Assembly (NCBI GenBank): GCA_910586285.1
Contig: CAJUGR010000037.1
Span: 2,033 to 14,937, forward strand
DNA: 12,905 bases
Direction: 5' to 3'
Source of the DNA: an uncultured Erysipelotrichaceae bacterium
Lineage (GTDB): Bacteria > Bacillota_I > Bacilli_A > Erysipelotrichales > Erysipelotrichaceae
This document shows, one piece after another, positions 6,499 through 12,905 of the stretch; the stretch's first letter is position 1; each line of letters begins with the position of its first letter. A program made the position numbers and the translations under genes. Below the pieces are notes generated by a model. The model saw nothing but the letters and a program-made list of their open reading frames with translations. It made no database searches and had not been told where the DNA came from.

Positions 6499-7359
6499 TC
6501 AATCCAACTTCAAAGAATCAAGTACATCAAAAAAAACAGCGGTAGATTGCCCCGATAGTTCTTCTTGTAAGTACCGCGCCAGTTTTTCATTTCCGGCTTT
6601 TTTAACCAATAGGGAATTATAAAGTTCGACAAAATCCATAGTACGTTTCATCGTTAAATAACGTTCAAGCTGACGTACCACCTTGCGACAGTTAAAGTAC
6701 TGGGCAAAGCCGTTACAGATCAAAGAAATATGTCGAATTTGTGCAATCGGAACACTGCCGATAATCGCTTGGGAAACCACGCTTTCTTCTTCACACAAAA
6801 CCCAGTACCCCCCTTTCATATTGCGGCGCAAGCGATTTTCCACCATGAGATTATCCACGAAATCTTGAGCGCGAATTAACGGCATTCGCTGCTTTTGTCG
6901 CAGATCCTGACTGATTTCCAATAGCCGCGCATCCAACTCCTGTAAACGCAAATCACAGATGGACTGGGTTTTACCGTTCGCATCTTGTAATAACAATTCG
7001 CAATTCCCCATGACAAAATAGGAAAGCCAGCCGTTGCGCACCCGTATAATGGCACAACAGGCACCGGGCATTTCCAGATCATAGAGCTGCTTGGCTCCTG
7101 GGAATTTTAAATATTTCCTGTGAATGGCTCGCAAACCCTGGGCAACGATGTCCGAAATGGGCTGTGGTGCTTCGGCCAGATGCTGCTTCCAATACAAATT
7201 CAGTTCTTTTACCAACCATTCTCCATCACACGAAGCATCACTGATATGGGTAGGGAAGAGCGGATCACTGCCGTCAATTACCCAAGCACAATCCTTTTGG
7301 ACGTTACATACATCCATCGTATTAGATTTTGCAGATCCGTATTGAATGTTTGTAAACAT
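6499..7359 (-). CDS. Divergent PP2C (PPM)-like protein, possibly inactive
   Basis: The 286-residue product resembles the divergent bacterial PP2C-domain group: AWVIDGSDPLF (D29-G30, the metal-binding DG of PPM phosphatases), SDASCDGEWLV, GNC at 118-120, the structural MKGGYWVL, and CNGF at 215-218. In active PPM enzymes the last two acidic motifs are normally GD and (S)DGF. Here both aspartates are Asn (N119, N216), so metal binding and Ser/Thr phosphatase activity are doubtful. The usual upstream E-N-x-D motif is also absent. No signal or membrane segment is present. It starts 3 bases after the aminotransferase stop. I see no clear ribosome binding site, which suggests translational coupling. 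A shorter start at Met15 is possible. Its substrate and its link to phenylalanine synthesis are unknown. Confidence 0.7.
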   Translation of the reverse strand: MFTNIQYGSAKSNTMDVCNVQKDCAWVIDGSDPLFPTHISDASCDGEWLVKELNLYWKQHLAEAPQPISDIVAQGLRAIHRKYLKFPGAKQLYDLEMPGACCAIIRVRNGWLSYFVMGNCELLLQDANGKTQSICDLRLQELDARLLEISQDLRQKQRMPLIRAQDFVDNLMVENRLRRNMKGGYWVLCEEESVVSQAIIGSVPIAQIRHISLICNGFAQYFNCRKVVRQLERYLTMKRTMDFVELYNSLLVKKAGNEKLARYLQEELSGQSTAVFFDVLDSLKLD

Positions 7360-7362
7360 AAG

Positions 7363-8598
7363 TTAATCAATCGTATCCAAGATTTCTTTCATTACTATTG
7401 CTAAGCCATGACAATCGGAAACACTGAGCGAACAGATAGCAACGCGAATGCCTTCATTGACTTTTACGGTGAAAATCAAGCGATTCATCAATGCTTCATG
7501 ATAGCGATCACGCCGTTCATTATCTTCCATCTTGATGGTGATGAAGAATCCTTCTTTATATGGGTAACAGGGTAAACCAACCGCCTTGGCATCTTTCATA
7601 AAAATATCACTGCGCTGTTTTAATAATTGAATATATTCCTGTTTTTCTGCCAGATATGCGTCACAATTTTCTGTGGTAACATAGGTGAAATTATCCATAG
7701 CCGCATTGGGAATATTAGACCATAATGCCCGTGCTGCTTTTTCAAATACGATTTCGCCTTCGCGTACCGCTTCCTGCGATTTTGCCAATAGTACGGCCGC
7801 CCCGCAACGCAAGCCATAGGAAGTTAATGACTTACTGCAGCTGAATGCGATGATGATCATCACTTGATCATTAATATCACGGAAGTGTTCCATGTAAGCA
7901 CGGGATTGCTCCAGATCATAAGCATAATCAATATAAGCGATATCGTTTAATAAGACCACCGGTACTTTTTTACCGCATTCATTTAAAAAGGTGATAACTT
8001 CCTGCCATTCCTCATCACTGAGAGAATACCCGGTAGGATTATGACATGGGTCGTTTAATACCGCAACGAGTTTATTTTGTTGAGCAATCACTTCCCGACA
8101 TGCATCTTTAAAAGAATTTAGATCAAAATGATCTCCTTGAAACAGGGAGTAGGTACGTACCCGTAAATTGGCCATGGTAGCCATCAGTTGATAGGAACCC
8201 CAGGCAATTTTTGGCAAAACGACACATTCTCCTGTATCCAGGCATTGGCTTAAGGTCAGGTTGACCGCACCGGTTCCCCCGGGTGTCGCAATGACACTGT
8301 GGGCAAGCGGCAGCGGGTGATCATGAAACAGCCACTCATATACTTGACGGCGATAATCACTGTTTCCGGAAAAAGAACCGGCATATTTCGCTTTACGTTC
8401 TTTTTCAATGGCATCATAAGGCGTGAATACCGATTGTAAAGCTACCAGTTTTCCGTTTTCATCGTACAGCGATCCGATCGTGGCATCTACTACCTGATCC
8501 TTACCATACTGTTTTTTAGCCGCTGCGGCTTTTGCGACAATCGCAAATACCGTATCTTCAATCGGGGTCGTATTGACCGCTTTCTTTACAAAACTCAT
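7363..8598 (-). CDS. PLP-dependent class I/II aminotransferase, probably aromatic amino acid
   Basis: The 411-residue product is a fold-type I aminotransferase. The PLP lysine is K256 in FSCSKSLTSYGLRCG. N187 lies in NDPCHNPTGYSLS, the asparagine that contacts the cofactor, and the Asp/Tyr pair follows in LLNDIAYIDY. GGTGAVNLTLSQ near residue 108 is the phosphate-binding region, and R417-type substrate binding is represented by EGIRVAICSLS near the C-terminus. The architecture is nearer to the aspartate/aromatic aminotransferases than to HisC. Its ATG overlaps the pheA stop as ATGA, so translation is coupled. A phenylpyruvate-to-phenylalanine role fits that position, and tyrosine or aspartate activity is also possible. 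No frameshift or missing residue is seen. Confidence 0.85.
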   Translation of the reverse strand: MSFVKKAVNTTPIEDTVFAIVAKAAAAKKQYGKDQVVDATIGSLYDENGKLVALQSVFTPYDAIEKERKAKYAGSFSGNSDYRRQVYEWLFHDHPLPLAHSVIATPGGTGAVNLTLSQCLDTGECVVLPKIAWGSYQLMATMANLRVRTYSLFQGDHFDLNSFKDACREVIAQQNKLVAVLNDPCHNPTGYSLSDEEWQEVITFLNECGKKVPVVLLNDIAYIDYAYDLEQSRAYMEHFRDINDQVMIIIAFSCSKSLTSYGLRCGAAVLLAKSQEAVREGEIVFEKAARALWSNIPNAAMDNFTYVTTENCDAYLAEKQEYIQLLKQRSDIFMKDAKAVGLPCYPYKEGFFITIKMEDNERRDRYHEALMNRLIFTVKVNEGIRVAICSLSVSDCHGLAIVMKEILDTID

Positions 8599-9680
8599 AC
8601 TTTATCCCTACTTTCCAATTCATAGCTTCCCGCTACTTTTATCTTTTTACACAACGGCTTCATCGCTTCATACAAAGCGGTGAATTGCGAACTGTGCAGT
8701 TGTGCCACCAGTTCAACATAAAAGTAATATGCAAACGGTTCATCCTTTAAAGAACGGGAGTGAATGCTCTCCATATTAAAGCCGTGATCACTGATTAATG
8801 ACATGACCTTTGCCAAGGAGCCGGCTGTATGCGGTACCGTGAATACCAAAGAAATGCGATTTCCGCCTTTGGGCGGCTGTTTGGCAATCACAATAAAACG
8901 TGTGGTATTCTGAGCGGAAGTATTGATGTTTTCCGCAAGAATTTCCAGATCGTAAAGCGCTGCCGTTTCTTTGGAGGCGATGGCTGCTTTACTGGGATCC
9001 TGTTGACGGGCGATATACTGTGCTGCCATGGCAGTATTGGGATAAGGAATGCATTCGATATGACGACCTTCCAAAAATTTTCGCGATTGAGAGATTGCCT
9101 GATCTTTTGAATACACTTGCTTGATATCTTCGATCTTAGAGCCTTTTATTCCCAATAAATTCTGTTCGATCTTTAAATCATACATTTGATGAATATAAAT
9201 ATCATGGGCGAGAACCAGATCCATGTTTTCACCAACCTCACCGGTATAGGAGTTTTCAAACGGCAAGACCCCATAAGCCACCTCACCTTGTTCTACTGCT
9301 TCCACCACTTCTTCAAAGGTGGGCAGATGAATCAACTTCTCATCCGGAAACAGTTTCATTGCGGCAATATGAGAAAAAGCACCTAATGTTCCTGCATAGG
9401 CGACTTTATCATGATGAAGCTGTGCCTTTTGATAAGCACGGGAGATGCGCATGACATCCTGAATGAATTCTTCATAATAAGGGCGATAGTTTATATTATG
9501 TATATGACGCAGATTATTGGCGATGACTGCGGCCTCACGTGAGCAATCCAAAACAGGTAAATGATGTTCTTGTTTATAAGCAACGACCTGTTCCACCGCT
9601 TTCATGCGTTGTTCAAACAGCTCAGCCATTGTCTGATCAATTTGATTAATTGATTCACGGGCTTTTTGTAACAAATCCAT
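8595..9680 (-). CDS. pheA: Bifunctional chorismate mutase/prephenate dehydratase (P-protein)
   Basis: This 361-residue enzyme converts chorismate to prephenate and then to phenylpyruvate in phenylalanine synthesis. The N-terminal AroQ chorismate mutase (about 1-88) shows R8, R25, K36, D45 and E49. The prephenate dehydratase domain begins near 94 (VAYAGTLGAFSHIAA). It includes VLPFENSYTG and the catalytic T260-R261-F262 (NTTRFIVI). The C-terminal ACT domain (about 272-355) has AGSLAKVMSLISDHGFNM and ESIHSRS, variants of the GALV and ESRP phenylalanine-sensing motifs, so feedback inhibition is likely. I chose the ATG at 9680, with AAGGA 9 bases upstream; the frame is open back to 9875 but that extension covers the promoter. 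Length is close to the E. coli enzyme. First gene of a four-gene operon. Confidence 0.93.
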   Translation of the reverse strand: MDLLQKARESINQIDQTMAELFEQRMKAVEQVVAYKQEHHLPVLDCSREAAVIANNLRHIHNINYRPYYEEFIQDVMRISRAYQKAQLHHDKVAYAGTLGAFSHIAAMKLFPDEKLIHLPTFEEVVEAVEQGEVAYGVLPFENSYTGEVGENMDLVLAHDIYIHQMYDLKIEQNLLGIKGSKIEDIKQVYSKDQAISQSRKFLEGRHIECIPYPNTAMAAQYIARQQDPSKAAIASKETAALYDLEILAENINTSAQNTTRFIVIAKQPPKGGNRISLVFTVPHTAGSLAKVMSLISDHGFNMESIHSRSLKDEPFAYYFYVELVAQLHSSQFTALYEAMKPLCKKIKVAGSYELESRDKV

Positions 9681-9705
9681 GGACTCACATCCTTTTTTCT
9701 TGTTT

Positions 9706-9716
9706 ATTATACCATA
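9706..9716 (-). promoter_or_regulatory. Extended -10 promoter of the pheA operon
   Basis: On the minus strand this reads TATGGTATAAT, a perfect TATAAT with TG extension, 25 bases upstream of the pheA ATG. No convincing -35 is present at 16-18 bases. The leader would be only about 20 bases, too short for a T-box or attenuator, so regulation is more likely at initiation or through the ACT domain. Confidence 0.6.
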
Positions 9717-9949
9717 CCGATCATAGTAACACACATTGAATATTGCATTTTTTATCACGGAAGTTTGTTGGCGAAAACAGAGAAACAATGCAATCTGAAC
9801 CTGTAATAAAAGGATTCTTTTGAAAACATGGAAACTATATTTTGCGAAGGTTCCTATGATGCTTGCATGAATCATTTGGATTTAAAACAGATACCTAAAG
9901 TATTAAGTGATAGGCAAACAAAGAAAAAATACTGTATATCATCAAAAAG

Positions 9950-9979
9950 ACAACAGCTGCTTCAATAAGCAGCTGTTGT
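9950..9979 (-). terminator. Orphan terminator-like hairpin in the divergent pheA-rarA spacer
   Basis: ACAACAGCTGCTT (9950-9962) and AAGCAGCTGTTGT (9967-9979) form a perfect 13-base-pair stem with a 4-base loop. On the minus strand the stem is followed by CTTTTTG, a good T tract; on the plus strand only AGTTTTC follows. It lies 270 bases upstream of pheA and 120 bases upstream of rarA. No annotated gene's transcript ends there in the favoured direction. Confidence 0.55.
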
Positions 9980-10070
9980 AGTTTTCTGAATTATGAAATC
10001 ATTTCCTTACAAAAGTTGATTTTTTTAATTTCATATGAGAAAAGATTCACTGTCAGGAATTAGGACTTTA

Positions 10071-10079
10071 TGGTAAAAT
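10071..10079 (+). promoter_or_regulatory. Extended -10 promoter of rarA
   Basis: TGGTAAAAT is a -10 hexamer with one deviation (TAAAAT) and the TG extension. It lies 25 bases before the chosen ATG and within a short leader. A -35 is not clear. Confidence 0.5.
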
Positions 10080-10104
10080 AAAGCAGGAAGAAAGGACGAT
10101 GTGT

Positions 10105-11379
10105 ATGGAGGAACCTTTGGCATTTCGGATGCGGCCGCAGACCTTGGATGAAGTGATCGGACAGGAGCATCTGATCGCAGAAGGGAAAATATTACGGCGT
10201 TGTGTTGAGGAACGACAAATCGCTTCGATGATATTTTACGGTCCGCCGGGAACCGGGAAAACCACATTAGCACAGGTTATTGCGAATGAATTGCAGCTGC
10301 CCTATCGCATGATGAATGCCGTCAGCGGAAATAAAAAGGATTTGGAGACGGTGTTTGAAGAAGCTAAGTATTATCACGGTTTGATTTTGATTATTGATGA
10401 GGTTCATCGTTTAAATAAAGATAAACAAGATCTACTGTTGCCTCATGTGGAACGAGGAACCATTACCCTGATCGGTGCGACCACTGCCAATCCGCTGCAT
10501 GCCATCAATCCTGCTATTCGTTCACGTACTCACCTGTTTGAAATCAAGGCATTAACCGAAGAAAATATTAAACAGGCGCTATTGAATGCGCTGCATAGTG
10601 AAAAAGGTTGTCATGATTCCTGCCAAATACGTGAGGATGCCCTTGATTTTATTGCGCATCGCTGTAACGGTGATTTGCGATTTGCTTTAAATATTCTTGA
10701 GATTTGCGCCTTGGCGTGTGAAGATGGTTGGATTGATAAGGATCTAGTCATGCAATATGCGCAAGTCCCCAATCAGCGTATGGATGGTGATGGTGATGGC
10801 TATTATGATGTCCTCAGTGCTTTTCAAAAGTCGATTCGCGGCAGTGACGTTGATGCGGCACTCTATTATCTTGGAGTATTGATAATGGCAAATGACATGA
10901 ATTCGATTGAGCGTCGGTTATTGGTGATTGCCTATGAGGATGTCGGTTTGGGCAACCCTGCCGCCGTTGCTCGTTGTATGGAAGCCATTGAAGCAGCCAA
11001 ACGAATCGGTTTCCCGGAAGCACGTTATCCGCTGAGTTTAGCGGTGATTGACTTATGTCTATCACCCAAAAGTCGTTCTGCCGCTGAGGCCATTGCCAAG
11101 GTGATGGAAGAACTGAAACATCATCCCTATCAGGTTCCCGCTTATTTGCGCTATACCCCGGTAAACATGGATGAGGATGCGCGTTATGATTATGGTCGTT
11201 CTGATTTATGGGGGCGCATTCAATACTTGCCCAATCACTTGGCAAAAGCTCACTTTTACGAACCGCAACCAACGAGTAATTATGAAAGTATTCTTGCGAA
11301 AAATCTTGAAAAACTGCGTTTAATTACGCGGTATAATGACTTAAAATTTTTAAAAAAATTGACAAATAAAGGCAAGTAA
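10105..11379 (+). CDS. rarA: Replication-associated recombination protein RarA/MgsA (AAA+ ATPase)
   Basis: The 424-residue product is a clamp-loader-like AAA+ ATPase that acts at stalled replication forks and in recombination. Motifs are intact: PLAFRMRPQTLDEVIGQEHL at the N-terminus, Walker A GPPGTGKT (46-53), Walker B IIDEVHR (D98, E99), sensor 1 GATTANP (around 124-130) and the Arg-finger region AIRSRT (R139, R141). The C-terminal half has the RarA-specific DALYY-type YDVLSAFQKSIRGSDVDAALYYLGVLI and RLLVIAYEDVGLGNP motifs. I prefer the ATG at 10105: AAGGA is 8 bases upstream, and MEEPLAFRMRP matches family N-termini. The ATG at 10099 is a two-codon-longer alternative. The gene is a single unit with its own promoter and terminator. 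Confidence 0.94.
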   Translation: MEEPLAFRMRPQTLDEVIGQEHLIAEGKILRRCVEERQIASMIFYGPPGTGKTTLAQVIANELQLPYRMMNAVSGNKKDLETVFEEAKYYHGLILIIDEVHRLNKDKQDLLLPHVERGTITLIGATTANPLHAINPAIRSRTHLFEIKALTEENIKQALLNALHSEKGCHDSCQIREDALDFIAHRCNGDLRFALNILEICALACEDGWIDKDLVMQYAQVPNQRMDGDGDGYYDVLSAFQKSIRGSDVDAALYYLGVLIMANDMNSIERRLLVIAYEDVGLGNPAAVARCMEAIEAAKRIGFPEARYPLSLAVIDLCLSPKSRSAAEAIAKVMEELKHHPYQVPAYLRYTPVNMDEDARYDYGRSDLWGRIQYLPNHLAKAHFYEPQPTSNYESILAKNLEKLRLITRYNDLKFLKKLTNKGK

Positions 11380-11404
11380 AATTCAATTAGAATGAAATGA
11401 TAAG

Positions 11405-11439
11405 AAAATGATCTTTGAATAAACAGAGATCATTTTTTT
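11405..11439 (+). terminator. Terminator of rarA
   Basis: AAAATGATCT (11405-11414) pairs perfectly with AGATCATTTT (11427-11436) across a 12-base loop, and the T run continues to 11439. It lies 26 bases past the rarA stop. Confidence 0.75.
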
Positions 11440-11512
11440 GATAATCATTCTATTGTTTTGCAAAAATTGATGAATTGTAAAAAATTTCAAATATTTTATT
11501 TATTGACACAAT

Positions 11513-11536
11513 CGCTCCGATGCATTATGATAAAAT
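11513..11536 (+). promoter_or_regulatory. Probable promoter of the sigma-factor gene
   Basis: TTGACA (11513-11518) is a perfect -35 hexamer, but the best -10, the extended TGATAAAAT (11528-11536), is only 12 bases away. At the ideal 17-base spacing the hexamer is TAAAAA (11536-11541). Which -10 is used is unclear; the extended -10 form matches others in this window. Confidence 0.45.
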
Positions 11537-11563
11537 AAAAAGCGGGGATAGAGAGGAGGCTTT

Positions 11564-12589
11564 ATGGAGCGAAAACCACTTGCGGAGTTGATTGAACTGG
11601 TACAAGCGGGTAATGAAGCGGCATTCAATGAATTGTACGGACGCTATTATAAATTGGTACGTTATATTGCCTATGGTTTAACCAAAAGCAATGCGGATAC
11701 CGATGAAATTATTCAGGAAGTGTTCTTGCAGGTTCAAAAGTCACTGGGTGATTTAAAGAATGCAAATCAGTTTAAAGCATGGCTGAGTCGTATCACTTAT
11801 TCCAAAGCGAAAATGTTATTTCGTAAAAATCGTGATCGCTATATGAGTGATGAATTCTTGGATCTGTTACAAAATGAAGAAGAAGGACGTATTGATTATT
11901 TGCCACATCAGTACAATCGTCATCAAAGTGATATGGATGTGCTGTATCAGTGCATGCAGCGATTAAAGCCTGCTTATCGTGAAGTCCTTATTTTGTATTA
12001 TTTTTCTCAGATGAATATCAAAGAAATTATGGATTTAACAGAGCTGCCGGAAGGGACGGTAAAAAGTCGTTTGTTATATGCCAAGAAATATTTACGGATG
12101 GAAATTGAAGCCTATGAGGAACAAACCGGAGAACGGCTCTCTTTTCGCGCTCATGCATTGGAGGGCACCTTGTTGGGCTTGGGCGCTACCTTGGTTAAGG
12201 AACCAAAAGTGACGTTTCCGCTGTTTCATAAGTTCAAGCGCTTGCCATTGTCGATTCAGACAATTTCGCTTGTTTTGGCCTCGGCGATAGGGGTCGGTGC
12301 TGCTATTCGAACCTATGATTATTTTTATAGGAAGCCCGATTCTTCTTTGACAATGATGACACAGGACTTTCCTACTATTTATTATTATAATCAGCGTATT
12401 ACCACTCCAAGACAGGCATATAGCGTGTTATTGGAATGGGCCGATTGTGATGTGGAAATGCGTAATAAATCCACAGCGGAAATCCAAGCCATTGAACCGG
12501 TTTATACTGCTTTGATGGAATTTGGCGAAGGCTATGCGGAATTATTACAGCGAAGGAATTGGGATCAATACTATGAAAAATATCGCTAA
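11564..12589 (+). CDS. ECF-type sigma-70 factor fused to a transmembrane helix and extracytoplasmic tail
   Basis: The 341-residue product begins with a sigma-70 region 2 (about 9-90; AFNELYGRYYKLVRYIAYG, then DTDEIIQEVFLQVQKSL, with KAWLSRI) and a region 4 helix-turn-helix (about 125-178; LKPAYREVLILYYFSQMNIKE, then LPEGTVKSRLLYAKKYL). There is no region 3, as in ECF factors. ECF factors are usually about 160-200 residues; this one continues through a basic stretch (KFKR, 223-226), one membrane helix (about 229-248) and 93 more residues ending EKYR. The topology would put sigma domains inside and the tail outside. The tail matches no domain I know. The start has AGGAGG 4 bases upstream. No separate anti-sigma gene is seen up to the window end. 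Confidence 0.8.
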   Translation: MERKPLAELIELVQAGNEAAFNELYGRYYKLVRYIAYGLTKSNADTDEIIQEVFLQVQKSLGDLKNANQFKAWLSRITYSKAKMLFRKNRDRYMSDEFLDLLQNEEEGRIDYLPHQYNRHQSDMDVLYQCMQRLKPAYREVLILYYFSQMNIKEIMDLTELPEGTVKSRLLYAKKYLRMEIEAYEEQTGERLSFRAHALEGTLLGLGATLVKEPKVTFPLFHKFKRLPLSIQTISLVLASAIGVGAAIRTYDYFYRKPDSSLTMMTQDFPTIYYYNQRITTPRQAYSVLLEWADCDVEMRNKSTAEIQAIEPVYTALMEFGEGYAELLQRRNWDQYYEKYR

Positions 12590-12605
12590 TATGGGTGTAA
12601 CATGG

Positions 12606-12633
12606 AAAAAGCAGACATCTTGTTCTGCTTTTT
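12606..12633 (+). terminator. Terminator of the sigma-factor gene
   Basis: AAAAAGCAGA (12606-12615) pairs perfectly with TCTGCTTTTT (12624-12633) across an 8-base loop, 17 bases past the sigma-factor stop. A short frame that crosses it (ATG 12602) is best treated as chance. Confidence 0.65.
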
Positions 12634-12864
12634 GTGTACCATTCGCTCATTGATAAAGTATAAAAATAAGAAATTTAAATTTTTTTCATATTTTTAAATC
12701 TTTTTGATATTTTCGTGCATCCAGTGTCCGAAGTATAGGAAAAAGGTTCTAGGCGATTTTTATCGTTCTCAATGAAAAGGATTAGGTGATTGTGGTAATG
12801 GCATTAAGGTAGAAAAACAGATGGCACACCTTTTCTGCTAAATTTCGCATTAAAAGTAGAAGAT

Positions 12865-12905
12865 GTGACAGATAGTAAAAAAAGAAGAAAGCGCAGACGA
12901 CGCAA
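12865..12905 (+). CDS. Probable N-terminus of a truncated gene, Lys/Arg-rich start
   Basis: A GTG at 12865 opens a frame that runs to the window edge: V/M-T-D-S-K-K-R-R-K-R-R-R-R. The frame is also open upstream as far as 12808, but there is no ATG in it. A strongly basic cytoplasmic N-terminus before a membrane segment is typical of cell-envelope proteins such as penicillin-binding or LCP proteins, but with only 13 codons that is a guess. The ribosome binding site is weak (GTAGAAG). It cannot be identified from this window. Confidence 0.35.
   Translation, partial: MTDSKKRRKRRRR

Noticed and set aside
9681..9875. 65-residue N-terminal extension of pheA
   Set aside because: It covers the -10 promoter and the ribosome binding site, is unlike any chorismate mutase N-terminus, and the ATG at 9680 starts exactly where the AroQ domain should.
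9681..9950. T-box or attenuator controlling pheA
   Set aside because: The promoter at 9706-9716 leaves a leader of about 20 bases, and the hairpin at 9950-9979 is upstream of that promoter. I see no T-box sequence.
10814..11272. 152-codon minus-strand frame opposite rarA
   Set aside because: It is a shadow of the rarA coding sequence, with no ribosome binding site or promoter and an improbable composition.
12720..12760. Possible target promoter of the membrane-bound sigma factor (TGTCCGAAGTATAGG)
   Set aside because: It does not match the usual ECF -35/-10 pattern, and no similar block is evident before the sigma gene itself, so I could not support it from one example.
1..12905. CRISPR array, restriction-modification, toxin-antitoxin or phage genes
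   Set aside because: No regularly spaced direct repeats, no nuclease, methyltransferase, integrase or structural phage motifs were found in any convincing frame.

Overview
The window looks like a stretch of chromosome from a low-GC Gram-positive bacterium (Bacillota). The Erysipelotrichia are my best guess from the gene set and AT-rich spacers, but that placement is inference. Supporting signs are strong AGGAGG-type ribosome binding sites, sigma-A promoters (several with an extended TATGnTATAAT-type -10), and rho-independent hairpins with T tracts. I see no transposase, phage gene, CRISPR array, rRNA or tRNA.

Layout. Positions 1-1244 are gene-poor: an extended -10 promoter, a possible 31-codon reading frame and one small membrane protein (296-592), then about 650 bases with nothing convincing. 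A conserved-looking protein of unknown function (1245-1661, minus) follows. Upstream of it lies an AT-rich spacer with a roughly 90-base imperfect palindrome (about 1732-1823). Next is a large LytR-CpsA-Psr (LCP) cell-wall polymer ligase (1973-4372, minus). It is divergent from a PHP-family phosphoesterase (4586-5476, plus; TTG start).

From 9680 down to 5551 a tightly packed minus-strand operon reads pheA (chorismate mutase/prephenate dehydratase), a PLP aminotransferase (ATGA overlap), a divergent PP2C-like protein (3-base gap) and a DUF1848 protein (27-base gap). It ends at a hairpin shared with the convergent PHP gene. The first two genes plausibly make phenylalanine: chorismate to prephenate to phenylpyruvate, then transamination. 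The role of the last two in this unit is unknown.

Divergent from pheA is rarA/mgsA (10105-11379, plus), a replication-associated AAA+ ATPase with its own terminator. After it comes a sigma-70/ECF-type factor that carries its own transmembrane helix and extracytoplasmic tail (11564-12589), also followed by a terminator. The last 40 bases probably hold the start of another plus-strand gene with a very Lys/Arg-rich N-terminus.

Most of the window is ordinary housekeeping and cell-envelope content. The least conventional items are the membrane-anchored sigma factor, the PP2C-like plus DUF1848 pair attached to the phenylalanine genes, the LCP protein with a roughly 208-residue acidic cytoplasmic arm, and two structured non-coding spots (the AT-rich palindrome and an orphan terminator hairpin at 9950-9979). 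I found nothing that proves a new defence or mobile system.
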